Source: Cyclaneusma minus (Eukaryota > Ascomycota > Leotiomycetes > Marthamycetales > Marthamycetaceae). Taken from it: a stretch of DNA of 64,000 nucleotides. The position numbers were made by a program, and so were the translations under genes. Below the pieces are notes generated by a model. The model was not told the DNA's origin, made no database searches, and saw nothing but the letters and a program-made list of their open reading frames with translations. Of this stretch, positions 9,683 to 20,996 are shown in pieces (the first letter of the stretch is position 1; each line of letters opens with the position of its first letter). The stretch lies in the NCBI GenBank assembly GCA_037179335.1, contig JAKZHN010000005.1:1364001-1428000 (forward strand), read 5' to 3'.

Positions 9683-12580
9683 ATGAGGTTCAACATCGAG
9701 TAAGTCGCCCATTCGAGCGCGGAAAAGTTCTCTGCTACATTACCATTGTGCCGCTGTCGACGCCACCTGACACTATGGCAGTGACCTCCCTGTTCTCTTT
9801 CCTTATCCAAGGATCTACCCAGGTAAGAAACTCTACATCTTCACAGGGCTGAATACTGCTAACCGTTCCATATAGAACAATACCAGTATGTTTACATTGC
9901 TCCTTACCCAAAGTCACGTGCTCATCAAGATGGAAACTGTTTAGGTACATGTGCGCTCTGAAGAGTAGGTCTCTACATCTCCCCTTACATATCCGGTGGC
10001 AAGTACTCACATGCTTCATTTCAGGAACACTCGATGCAGGTGGACATTGTGTCTTGGAGATGCCTTCGGGCACCGGCAAGACCGTCTCCCTCTTGTCACT
10101 GATCGTAGCCTACCAGCAGTATTATCCGGAACATCGGAAACTCATCTACTGCTCGAGTGAGTTTTGTAACCCCGCGATACGAATAGGTTCTGATTATATC
10201 TAGGAACGATGTCCGAGATCGAAAAGGCGTTGGCTGAGCTGAAGGCATTAATGAAGTACCGCGCCGAGCAGCTAGGACACGAAGAAGAATTCCGTGGACT
10301 CGGTCTGACAAGTCGAAAGAACTTGTGTCTTCATCCCTCTGTGAAGAGAGAGAAGAGCGGCGCGATAGTGGATGCTCGATGTCGAAGTCTCACTGCCGGT
10401 TTCGTGAAGGAGAAGAAGGAGAGAGGCGAAGACGTAGAGCTATGCATCTATCACGAGGTAAGTGCTCTCAATTATGGCCGAAATGATCAAGAGACTAAGT
10501 CCTACAGAATCTGGACCTCCTGGAGCCAAACAACCTCATTCCCAATGGAGTATGGACGCTTGATGGTCTTACAAAGTACGGTGAGCAGAAAAAGCAATGC
10601 CCGTACTTCACATCAAGACGCATGGTGAGCGAATCCTACTATTTTTTGAAGTGAGTATAAGTACTAATTACTTACAGATGTCTCTGTGCAACGTCATTAT
10701 CTACTCATACCACTACCTGCTCGATCCCAAAATCGCGGAAAGAGTATCCAAAGAATTGTCGAAAGACTGCATAGTGGTCTTCGACGAAGCACATAACATC
10801 GATAACGTGTGCATCGAATCTTTGAGTACGGATATCACTGAGGACTCTCTTCGTCGGGCGTCAAGGGGAGCACAAAATCTCGAGACAAAGATCTCGCAGA
10901 TGAAGGACACGGATGCAGAAAAACTGCAGAACGAGTACGCTAAGCTTCTCGAGGGTCTTCGTGATGCGGATGAAGCAAGACAGGAGGATGCTTTCATGTC
11001 AAATCCCGGTATGTATTCAGAGATCTTCCATGGATTTACGCTAATGATACAAATACTAGCTTTGCCCGATGACTTGTTGAAAGAAGCAGTACCGGGCAAC
11101 ATCCGGAGAGCGGAGCATTTTGTTGCGTTTCTGAAACGTTTCGTCGAATATCTGAAGGTGAGTAGATCTTGGTTGACATCGATATACTCGGAGAATCTGT
11201 GATAATGACAGATTGGAACAGACCAGGATGAGAGTTCGTCAAGTCATCTCGGAAACGCCACCTTCTTTCCTTAACCACCTCAAGGAGACGACGTTCATTG
11301 AGAAGAAGCCTTTGCGATTTTGTGCTGAACGTCTCACATCTCTCGTGCGCACGCTGGAGCTCACCAACATTGAAGACTACCAACCACTGCAAGAAGTGGC
11401 TACTTTCGCGACACTTGTTGCAACCTATGAAAAGGGCTTCCTACTAATTCTTGAACCCTACGAATCGGATACCGCCGAGGTTCCCAACCCGATTCTCCAC
11501 TTCACTTGTCTCGATGCCGCCATCGCGATCAAACCTGTCTTCGAGCGATTTAGCTCCGTCATCATCACATCAGGAACGATTTCTCCTCTGGAGATGTATC
11601 CGAAGATGCTTGGATTTGAGACCGTAGTCCAAGAGTCCTACACCATGACTCTGGCACGACGTTCTTTCCAGCCCCTGATTGTGACCAAAGGTAGCGACCA
11701 GGTCGCAATATCATCCAGCTTCCAGGTCCGCAACGAGCCAAGTGTCGTGCGAAACTACGGCAATCTTCTCACTGAATTCTCCAAAATCACCCCAGACGGC
11801 ATGGTAGTTTTCTTCCCCTCTTACCTCTACATGGAATCCATCATTAGTATGTGGCAAGGCATGGGCATTCTCGACGAAGTTTGGAAATACAAACTTATTC
11901 TCGTCGAAACGCCTGATTCCCAGGAAACCTCACTCGCTCTTGAAACCTACCGAACAGCATGCTGCAACGGCCGCGGAGCAATCCTTCTCTGCGTCGCACG
12001 AGGAAAAGTCTCGGAAGGAATTGATTTCGACCACCAATACGGACGGACTGTGCTTTGCATAGGCGTCCCGTTCCAGTACACCGAATCTCGAATCCTGAAA
12101 GCCCGTCTTGAATTCCTTCGCGAAACCTACCGGATCCGGGAAAATGACTTCCTCTCTTTCGATGCCATGCGCCACGCAGCGCAATGTCTCGGACGTGTAC
12201 TACGTGGCAAAGATGACTACGGCATCATGGTGCTAGCCGACCGACGCTTCCTGAAGAAACGAAACCAGCTACCGCGATGGATCAACGAGGCGCTGCTCGA
12301 CGCAGACACAAATCTGAGTACGGATATGGCAGTCAGCACGGCGAAGAACTTTCTGAAGACGATGGCACAGCCGTTTAAGGCGAAGGATCAGGAGGGAATT
12401 AGTACGTGGAGTTTGGCGGATTTGGAGAAGTTTCAGGAGAAGGAGGATGAAGAGCGGATTAGGGAGTTGCAGGAGGGCGGGGCGATGGAGGATGTTCAGA
12501 CTGGTGGAGGAGAGCGGGATGAGTATGGCTTGGAGGATGATGATTTTGATGCTGATGCGCTGGAGGCGATGGGTGTGTGA
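9683..12580 (+). CDS. RAD3: TFIIH/NER DNA helicase Rad3 (XPD/ERCC2)
   Basis: 5'-3' SF2 DNA helicase subunit of TFIIH, acting in transcription initiation and nucleotide excision repair. Ten exons: 9683-9699, 9782-9822, 9876-9885, 9945-9964, 10025-10156, 10204-10457, 10508-10624, 10678-11008, 11060-11157, 11222-12580; 792 residues, close to yeast Rad3 (778). Walker A is MPSGTGKT with K48, the same position as in yeast. The 4Fe-4S cysteines are C115, C133, C154 and C189. The DEAH box is VFDEAHN (D233-H236). C-terminal motifs include GRGAILLCVARGKVSEGIDF and QCLGRVLRGKDDYG. The tail is acidic (DDDFDADALEAMGV). The first four exons are very small, including one of 10 nt. Confidence 0.97.
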
Positions 12581-12708
12581 TGGGCAGCCGTCTTGGGCAG
12601 TGGAATTGGAGGGAGGCCTTTGGCCATGCTCCATACCTCAGCCTCTGAAAGGTCTGTGCCTGTTAGACAGGTGGCAAGAAGCGTGCAGACTCATCGAGTA
12701 ACTAGTTA

Positions 12709-13134
12709 TCAGGCCGTAGCTGGTGATATCAGTTCTTGCAGTTTCATATTTGTCTTTTCTATATGTGGCGACTGGCGGTGCCTATTTGTGATTTGCAAAG
12801 ATCGACTTGAATAGGGGGGTTCAGCTCTGGGCCTCTATCCTACCAGCGACTTAGCAAGGTGATACTGATAGATGAATATTGGGTTGCCTGGACTTCTTTC
12901 TATGTGCTGTTCTGTTCTAAGGATCCAAGCTGTTGCCACGGCCTAATGAGTATGCATGCGAGCGCGATTCTGAATCGATGCGCAAGTGCGTACTGAGTAA
13001 ATGCGCACACATCTATCTGCGCACACATCTATCTGCGCACACATCTATCTGCGCACTCGTCGACATGCGATAAAACTCGGGATAATCTCGGGGCCGCCGG
13101 ACAACCAATGAAACGGCTGGTAAATGGCGCTTGG
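12709..13134 (-). repeat. Dispersed repeat, copy A
   Basis: About 425 bp that aligns, with many substitutions and gaps, to the reverse complement of 16044-16425. The shared order is CAGGCCGTAGCT...ATATCAGTTCTTGCAGTTTC, then GAATAGGGG, a GC-rich array, CGTCGACATGCGATAAAAC, TCGGGGCCGCC and CCAATGAAAC. Strand is given relative to copies B and C. It probably derives from a small non-autonomous transposon; no coding capacity was seen. Confidence 0.75.
13007..13054 (+). repeat. Tandem repeat, 3 x 16 bp
   Basis: Three perfect units of ACACATCTATCTGCGC lie inside repeat copy A, directly beside its CGTCGACATGC core. Other copies of the family hold different tandem units at the equivalent place. Confidence 0.9.
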
Positions 13135-14063
13135 TACATTTGATGTACTTGCCGCGAGATTGGCGATCAGACATAATTGGCTTTATCAAGCGCTTATATA
13201 CTATATAGTATAAGACACGTCGCTTAAAAAGGCTTGCAAGGTACCCCTATCCAACAGAATCTCAAACGACAGGCTTCACATGGGAGATACGCTGATACAA
13301 TTGCGAAATTCTAATTCCGCCAATGCCCAAAGTTCAACATAATCAATAAAGTACGTAGCCAAATTTAATTAAGCGCCCATGGGCCATGATGGCACATTTC
13401 TACGCTATATCCGTGTTATTACCGCGGTTAGTAAAAGCTTATCCTCGGTAAACTCGATCCAGTCCGGAACAGCTCTCCGAACCACATGGATCATCCCTCC
13501 CCATATCGCCGCAACAAAAATCTGGAACTTGTCTGAGAGCAGATGAAACGCTCCTGGAACTCTACAGAATGGCCTCAATGAACGCTGGCCTGCTAGGAAT
13601 CCATGGCGCACCTCCTGGCGAGCCTGGCGGCGCCAATGACGGCGTGGAGTCTACAAATGCTCACTGACCGCTGGGACTATCACTTGGCGCATACTCCTGG
13701 AAGCGGTCGAGTCGTTGCAAATTTGGCAAGTTCAATATCCTTTTCGTTTGTCTTCATGCAGGTAGGTGCTAGTTTTGGCCTCTTCGTTTTGCTCAAATGT
13801 ATGTTCACCGCTAGTACGCTGCGACAATCGAAGTGTGAGAGAGCTGTACTCTCCTGGAAAGATCCTTTGTTTGGCAGATACGGACGGACTGGGGTCTTGG
13901 GGATTGCGAATACATGCTGGAAGATTGAAAAACTGCGAGCAAAAGATAGGAGAACTTGAGCGATCTGGGGACGACCGACGAAGCCTTGAGAGCGAGCCGC
14001 CAACCCCTTCGTATCACTATCCCTTGCCAACAAAGAAGTATTTCGAGGACTACACGACGGCGT

Positions 14064-15140
14064 ATGATGGCAGTCGAGATGGAAGAGATTAGTAGCACAG
14101 CGGAACCGACTCCACGACCACCATCCGACGACTCAACACTAGTATCCGCAAGAACCAGCCAGACCTCGCCTCCTACGGATCCCCCTACAGTCGACCTGGT
14201 TGAGTTTGCAGGCGATGTCGACACCGACAACACCATTCCCAGCCCGGCAGTGCTACAACGGATACGCGACCTCTCCATCCTCGACAAAGAAGGCAAAAGC
14301 CTCCATTTTCGCAGTCTCTACGAAGGCGCCAATGTGCCTCGCCGAGTCCTTGTAGTCTTCGTTCGCCATTTCTTCTGCGGTGTAAGTCCTCCCAATTCAC
14401 TCAATAACTTCATTGCAATAGTACTATATAAGATTTTAAAACACAATTGCTAATGGTGGAGATCACAGAACTGCCAACAATTTGTCGCAACACTTAGTAC
14501 TTCTATAACGCCCGACGATCTGCTAAAACTGCCCATACCTACCTCGCTGGCTATCGTTGGCTGCGGCTCGCCGTCTCTAATTCCCATGTACGCATCGACC
14601 ACAGGTTGCGTATTCCCCATCTACGCCGACCCGTCGCGCAAACTGTATGAAGAACTGGGCATGAACCGCACGTTGGCATTGGGCAGCAAACCAGAATACA
14701 TGCGCAAAGGCATGGTAGCTGGTATGCTACGTTCCGTTGCGCAAGTACTGAAAAATGTAAAAAGTGGCAATGCGTTACAGGGCGGTGATCAACGGCAAGT
14801 TGGAGGCGAGTTTTTGTTTGAAGATGCCTCAGGAGATGCAGAGAGTCCGGTTGATACACCGGGTGGAATTCAAGAAGGAGCAGGAGATGAGGGATATTTT
14901 GAGGAGGGGAATAAGAGGGTTACGTGGTGTCATAGGATGAGGAATACAAGGGATCATGTGGAGATTCCGGAGTTGAGGGAAGTGTTGGGACTTGGGGGGC
15001 CGGGGGAGCCGGGGAAGGATAGGAAGAGGTGGAGTAAGGCGGTGGCGGAGAGGAAGGGGACGAGGCTTAGTATGGTTGGTGGGAAGATGTTGGCGGAGAA
15101 GGGGAGGACGGATAGCGGGATTAGTGGGCATGGTCGGTAG
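14064..15140 (+). CDS. AhpC/TSA-type thioredoxin-fold protein (PRXL2/AAED1-like)
   Basis: Thioredoxin-fold protein of the AhpC/TSA antioxidant superfamily (PRXL2C/AAED1 type), probably redox-active and cytosolic; substrate unknown. Exons 14064-14381 and 14469-15140, 329 residues. After an acidic, Ser/Pro-rich N-terminus, the fold begins near LRDLSILDKEGKSLHFRSL-like sequence. The active-site segment is VVFVRHFFCGNCQQFV, a CxxC pair at C105 and C108 split by the intron, followed by LAIVGCGSPSLIPMYASTTGCVFPIYADPSRKLYEELGM in separate beta-strand/helix order. The C-terminal ~100 residues are charged and rich in Gly, Arg and Lys. Start: ATG 14064, 14067 or 14079 are all possible. The gene lies between inverted copies of the local repeat. 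Confidence 0.86.
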
Positions 15141-15523
15141 TTGGAAGACGTGGTTGTCGAAAGTGGTTGGGAAGAGGATGTCTCCTGAAGCTGTGCGGTG
15201 CTTCTGAGTGGAGGTACGGACGTGGTCGGATATCGATCTCTCATTGGGTATAGCATGAGTCTGTCTGATGGCGTTTTACAGCTACGTTTTGTCGTGATGA
15301 TAGGCGTTACCAAGAGATTCGAGGTTTATGGTCAAGCAAAGGCATGTAGCATCGTGCAGAGTCCTTCGTCTTGTCAGCGTTATGTAGATAGACCTTCGAC
15401 AGTTAATCAGAAAATCAAGAGCTCTGGAGTAAATGGTGAATGAAGTAGTCTGTTCGAAGAGTGGGAGAAGAGAGGAGCGGTCGCACCGTTGCCGGTAGTG
15501 AACATAAAAGCCAGTGAAGCAAT

Positions 15524-15780
15524 CAAGGTTCCGGTGATGGTGTTTCATTGGTCAACCAGCAGCCCCGAGGATGACCCGTGTTTTGTCGCACGTCGACGAA
15601 GTGCGTATCGCGCGAGGATATCGCGCGAGGATATCGCGCAACCGCTTCGTAACCGCTTCGTAACCGCTTCGCAACCGCTGCACAACCGCTGCACAACCGC
15701 TGCGCGAAGTCCTCGCAACTCATGTATAATTTTGACAAAATGTAATATAAATCAGGCGCAACCACTCTTTTAGCTTATAT
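15524..15780 (+). repeat. Dispersed repeat, copy C (partial)
   Basis: Shares TTTCATTGGT, GCCCCGAGGAT, CCCGTGTTTTGT and GCACGTCGACGAAGTGCG with copy B in the same order and orientation, then carries its own tandem array and an AACTC-ATGTATAA-type end. It lacks the outer GATATCAGTTCTTGCAG part present in A and B. Confidence 0.75.
15640..15705 (+). repeat. Tandem repeat, 6 x 11 bp
   Basis: Six 11-bp units, three of the AACCGCTTCGT type followed by three of the AACCGCTGCAC type, inside repeat copy C. Immediately before them are two copies of GCGAGGATATCGC-like sequence. Confidence 0.9.
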
Positions 15781-16043
15781 GATCACCGCCCAATTTTTCT
15801 TCACTCTATTAACATTCGGCGTCGATTTTATATCATATTACATGTAAGGTCACCCTATATCGGTATATTTCCACCAGTCGTTTCAAATGCCAATGAATAG
15901 GTGTACACTGTTTTTAAATATCTCCTTGTTTTGGAGACGTGTTTTATAAAAGCGCTTAATAAATGCAATTGCGTTTGGTTGTTAATCCCGCGCGCCATTA
16001 TTGGAGTTGAAAAAATATATATGTACTTGAGACTTGAGAGCCC

Positions 16044-16425
16044 CCAAGGCCTGGTAATGGCGTTTCATTGGTGGTACAATAGCCCCGAGGATATCCCGTG
16101 TTTTGTTGCACGTCGACGAAGTGCGCATCGCGCGAGGATATTGCTGGCGCGATCACTGCGCATCCACTGCGCGGGGACTGCGCGGGGACTGGCAGCCATG
16201 ACCACGCAGTTGCGCATCAGAACATTGAGCACTTAGAAAAAAGCCCGCGCAACTCCTATATAACCTTAAGAAAACCTAATATGATTTAGCTTAGGCGCAG
16301 TTGCCCATTCTGGCGTATGTGCTTACTCCCCTATTCCACCCAACCTTCGCAAATCACCATTAAGCACTGCAATGAGAAGCCAAATACGAAACTGCAAGAA
16401 CTGATATTACTAGCTACGGCCTGCT
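16044..16425 (+). repeat. Dispersed repeat, copy B
   Basis: Carries the same core as copy C (TTTCATTGG, GCCCCGAGGATATCCCG, TTTTGTTGCACGTCGACG). It then has a short GC-rich array of ACTGCGC-type units and, at its far end, the reverse complement of the CAGGCCGTAGCT...GAATAGGGG part of copy A. It therefore looks like a longer copy in inverted orientation to A. Confidence 0.75.
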
Positions 16426-17053
16426 CAACGATTCTGGAATGCCTCATGCCACCCGTCTGCCTCACAGGCCAGCTTTTGCCAGCCCATGTAGAGACATTAG
16501 TGTAAGACGCATGCATAGCCCCCAGAATCCATCTCTGCAGCCCCTTTTTCTCGTTCCCTGTGTGTGCCATCACCGGGCTTCCGAGGAACAAATACACAGA
16601 AGATGCCTGCCTCAGAGCAGGCAGACAAACCCCACAAAGAGCAACAAATTGACAACCCCCCCTTTCCGCCATAAACATCGCCACCACACCTCCCCCTTTC
16701 CTTCCCAAACTGCATCTGACTGTCGGTAGCAAGTGCGCCAATAGGCCAGGCGTTGCTTTAAGCCGTTATTGTCCAAAGAGTTGGAATTTGTCGAATCGAT
16801 GGATTTGATGGATGTGCCTTTGGTGGAAGCGGTCGGTCGGATGTAGGCTGGACGAATCCTGGGGATTTCCGGCTGAGTACGAGTGTACCTGGTGCGAGGC
16901 TGACAGGAGCAAAGACCGTCCGTCAGACTCGGATACCTAGGGACGAAGCCTGTTTGTTGTTGCGCAGTGCATTCATGGCTGGCTGTATCGCAGTCCGTGT
17001 AGAATACTTTTCAAGCTTTGCTAAAGCTGATTAAACTCCCATCACTGCCTGAA

Positions 17054-20000
17054 TCAATCGTAGCCACCGCCGACCTGGCTTGCGAAAGCCGTGGACACGC
17101 TCTTCTCGTCGTCGTCGAGACGACGACCGCCGAGGAGCGAGCTGCCGCCGAAAACGCTGCCGGCCTCGCCGGCTTTGTAGCTTGTCGGGCGCGAGCCGGA
17201 TTCGACGTAGCGCTTGAGACGGTCGGACTGGCTGAGACTGGCTTGCTTTTGGACGTCGCCGAGACCAGCGCCGAGGCTGACACCACCGTGACCATTGATC
17301 TTGTTATCAGTCATGCTGGTTGTGTCAGTGAGCTCGCTAGCCACTGACTCCCCGGCAACACTTTCGGGTGCGCGGTTTCGACCGTTTCGGCCATTGGTGC
17401 GGCTGCGGTCGTTCAGGCCTGGCCAGTGATCCGGAGTGAAGGCAGAGAACATGGGTGGATACGCAGATCCAAGGCCAACGCCACCAAGAGCAGATGAGTG
17501 TACAGAAGACACATCATCAACGTAGCTCATGACGGAAGAAGTTTCGCTCATATCCGGAAGCTTGTGTCCGTTGACGGGGGGGCGAGGGATATTCGGCAGA
17601 CCAGCAGGGTAAGACATCTGGTAACGCTGAGGGCCACGGTAAGTAGTCTTTGGACGGCTAAACTGCAAAAGAGAGGTCTGCAAGTTGGTAAGAGGGCCCT
17701 CCACGAGGACCATACGCTCCTTGAAATGCTGCAGCAGGTAATGCCACAACGGATGCTTTGAGAGGACCTTGGGGTTGCCAAGAATCACAAGACCGTATTT
17801 CGCTCGAGTCAAAGCCACATTGAGACGGCGAGGGTCGCTCAAGAATCCGATGCCCTGGTGGTCGTTGGATCTCACGCAGGAAAGAACAATAAAGTCCTTC
17901 TCTCGTCCCTGGAAAGCATCGACCGAGGCTACCTCGATTTCCTTGTACCACTCTTTCTTGAAGGAGCCGGTATTCTGCATGGTGTTGACGACGTAGCTGC
18001 GCTGTCCCTCGTAAGGAGTGATGACACCGATCTCGGATGGCTTGACGCCAGCTTTGAAGAAACGGCTGACAATCTTCTCCACATTTTGAGCTTCAGTCCT
18101 GTTCAAGTACGAAGTACCAGAAGCCGAGATTTCCTCGTTGCCCAGGTTCGACCAGAACATCATGGGCATGTCTGCAACTGGCCAAGGGAAGTCCACTTCG
18201 CGGCGCAGGCGCTCATGAGCAGTAACACCGTTCTGCAGAGTTCCATCGTAGAACATGTTGGATGGAAACTGAGACAGGCAAGGGTGCATGCGGTACTGGA
18301 CGTTCAGGCGAATTGGTGTGAGGCCGAGAATGACCAGACGCTCGAAAAGCGACTGGTTGAGACCAGCCTTCGCAGCCTTCTTGTTCATGATGACCGGGCC
18401 CAATTGCTGATGGTCTCCGACGAGAACAACCTGCTTGCAACCAAGGACTAATGGGATCATACACTCGGGTTCAGCCGACTGTGTAGATTCGTCAATGAGA
18501 ACAGTGCGGAACTTCATCTTCGAAAGACGAGGGTCACCGGCACCAACACAGGTGCAGCAAATGACATCGGCGTTGTTCAAGATCTCGCGTTCCGCGGCTC
18601 TGGTGAGAGACTTGAACTTCTTCTCATCATTGCTGGACAATTCGCCCAATTCGCCCTTCAGTTGAGAAAGCTTCATCAGTTCGAGATTGCTGTCGTTCAT
18701 GCGGACTTGCTCGTGCAAAGACAAGAATCTGACGGAAGACTCGACATCTTCCCGGGATTTGGCGGTCAGACGGACCACCTTGAGTCCAGTACGATGGACA
18801 CGCTCGCAGAGCTGGTCAACGGCGACGTTAGATGGAGCGCACACCAGAACCTGACCTCCATTGACCTTTGCAAGATGGTAGATCACGGTAGCCGATGTGA
18901 CCGTTTTGCCCGTACCAGGAGGACCCTGAACCAAGCTCAATGGCTGGGTCAAGACAGTCTTGACAGCATGGACCTGACTTCCGTTCAGGTCCGGCAGACC
19001 AGGAGCGTTGAATTTCTTGGGCATCTGGATCTTCATTGGTGCGGCTGCAACTTCATGGCCGAGTAATTTGTGGAAGATGTATCCCGAAACGCTCATTTCG
19101 TCCACAGCAAACGTCTTCATTGCCAACTGCATGCGATCGTACGAAGTAGCCTTCCAGACGTAGTCCGCAGAGAAGTTCATGGTACATTCGGTGGGAACGG
19201 ATTTGTCGCTGCCCACTTTGCGCAATTCAATGGTCACTTCGTCGGAAGGGCCGTTGGGAGTGGTCCCGGGGATTTTGACGACATAGCCAACACCCTCCCA
19301 TTTTGCCCTGAGCTCGCCATTGTACTTGAGGCGCATTTCGTCGCCGACTGCCAATTTGACGTCGCCCAACTCGATCTTTGGTAGCTTGAAGCTTGCCAAA
19401 TGCTTGTTGTTCAGACCATAATCCCAGCGAATCTCAAGGTTGTCCTCGGACTGAGCCTCCTTGAGCTTTCGATCGTAGTCGGCCTCGATCTTGACCAAGG
19501 GGCCAAAGACATTCTGGTACTGGTATGCGTCCTCGTACTTCAGCAAGACTGGAGCTGGGTCGTCATCGATACCCGCAGCTGCCTCGAGATCTGCAACAGT
19601 AGCATTCGAGTTGTCCTTCCACATCTCCTCCAGCTTGGCGATCTGCGGCGGAGTAAGGTGCCTGGCACGCAGTTGTTCGGCATCGGTCGGGACTGATACG
19701 AGCCAAGGCAAGAAGGAGCGGTCTTCGATGAGCGGCTGCCAGCGTGAGATATCCCAGCTCATGTCCTTGGATGAGGGAGTCGAAGCGCATGGTTGGCGAC
19801 ATAGGAGTACAACCACAGTATCGGACTTGGCGGGGATGAATCCGAGGAGGAAAACATTCTTTGTACCGCAGTTGTAACATTCCAGGACCGTATCACCGAG
19901 GGTCGACTTGGGGTGTAGCTGGACTTCCTTGTGTCTGGCGCGGACAAGGTGGTTGACGATGTGGGAAGAGGAAGCATTGCCTCGCGCACTGCAGAACCAC

Positions 20001-20407
20001 TTGTTGCAGCCCAGGCACTTCACAACACTGCTCGGTGCATGGATTCCACAGTATCTAGTTGTTCAGGGTCAGCGTCTTCCTTCAATGTGACTACGCAAGA
20101 GGCCGACTTACGCGCAAGCATGGTCTGGCAGATCCTTCTCGTCCTCGGGGCCTCTCAAGCCCAGAGTCTTCAGGCCGTCGACAGCCACACTGGCAATGCT
20201 CTCGGTGTCGTCGTCGTCAACGGTTTCAGTCTCGTCGTCATCATCGTTGCGGCGCCTGTTGGTACCTCCCAGGCCGCCTCGGCCCCCATACTGGCCATAC
20301 AACAGGCTCTCGTCCGGGTCGATGGTTGACAGGTCGTCCCCGGCGTTGATGGCGGCGGCCGAGTCGGAGATCAGGTGGTTTCCCAGATGGGTGAAAGCTC
20401 CCTCCAT
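17054..20407 (-). CDS. UPF1: ATP-dependent RNA helicase UPF1/NAM7 (nonsense-mediated decay)
   Basis: SF1 RNA helicase at the core of nonsense-mediated mRNA decay, acting on terminating ribosomes in the cytoplasm. Exons 20407-20112 and 20054-17054, 1,098 residues. Acidic N-terminus (DDDDETETVDDDD), then the Cys/His-rich UPF2-binding domain beginning CAYCGIHAPSSVVKCLGC (from about residue 98). Walker A is GPPGTGKT (476-483), motif II DEST (620-623), then VGDHQQLGPV, QYRMHP and NVALTRAKYGLVILGN. The C-terminal ~180 residues are low-complexity with SQ/TS-rich stretches. ATG 20407 is the first in-frame ATG; the upstream in-frame codons begin only at a TTG. Divergent from IMP4. Confidence 0.97.
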
Positions 20408-20996
20408 GATGGTCACAGGGCGGTCGCAGACTGACAACTCGCTCCGGCCAGTGGTCGGTCAATGGAGATGGCGCACGAGACGAATGGGCTTGGGGGTGTG
20501 TTTGGCAGACGTCCGGACCAAACTTGGTGGTGGAGGGGTTACAAAAAAGAAAGTAGCCTTGTGGCGCAATTCGGAGGGTCCGAGGTAGACACAAATTGGC
20601 AGACGGCTGCTTCACGTCATAGTCAGAGCAACAGTCGGAGAGGCAGGCACCGGGGGTCGCAGGCGAGAGTGCTGGGTGGGCGTGCTCAAGCGTTGCGTGG
20701 TGGGTAGAATATCACAGTGGTGTCGTTGGGCGCATATTATTTTGAGTCTCCGGTGGTGTCGAGAGAGAATCGCTGCTCGCACCGCAAAGCAAGGGTGTAG
20801 CAGGCTAGCAGCCGACGTGCCGCGACACGCTAATTGGATAAAATAAGAGTAGCGCGAAACTTTCTTCTCCGCGCCTAAAGAGCCGCATCAGCCGCTGCCA
20901 GTGCCCGCGCTTGGGGTTTGATTTTTTGCTCAGCCTCGCCGACTTTATCTATCGAGCTCTGGACACACAATTTGCGACCAAACACCCGTCGCAACC
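20408..20996. promoter_or_regulatory. Shared divergent promoter of UPF1 and IMP4
   Basis: The 589-bp gap between the two start codons must hold both promoters. Apart from CT-rich stretches near the IMP4 start and a GC-rich middle, I see no definite motif. Confidence 0.6.

Larger units (their letters stand above)
12581..14063. other. Intergenic region carrying repeat copy A
   Basis: Contains the first copy of the local repeat family (12709-13134), then AT-richer sequence with TATATACTATATAGTAT near 13195. Short ORFs from 13400 to 14050 overlap on both strands and show no family resemblance; part may be the 5' leader of the downstream gene. Confidence 0.5.
15141..17053. other. Intergenic region carrying repeat copies B and C
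   Basis: Holds two direct copies of the dispersed repeat family separated by AT-rich DNA (about 15780-16040). From 16430 to 17053 I see no gene; this probably includes the UPF1 3' UTR. Confidence 0.5.

Noticed and set aside
13007..15705. Possible CRISPR-like arrays (short direct repeats)
   Set aside because: The units are contiguous tandem repeats without unique spacers, and the genome is eukaryotic.
16331..16741. 136-codon minus-strand ORF
   Set aside because: Its C-terminal half is simply repeat copy B read in one frame; the related copy A does not conserve the protein.
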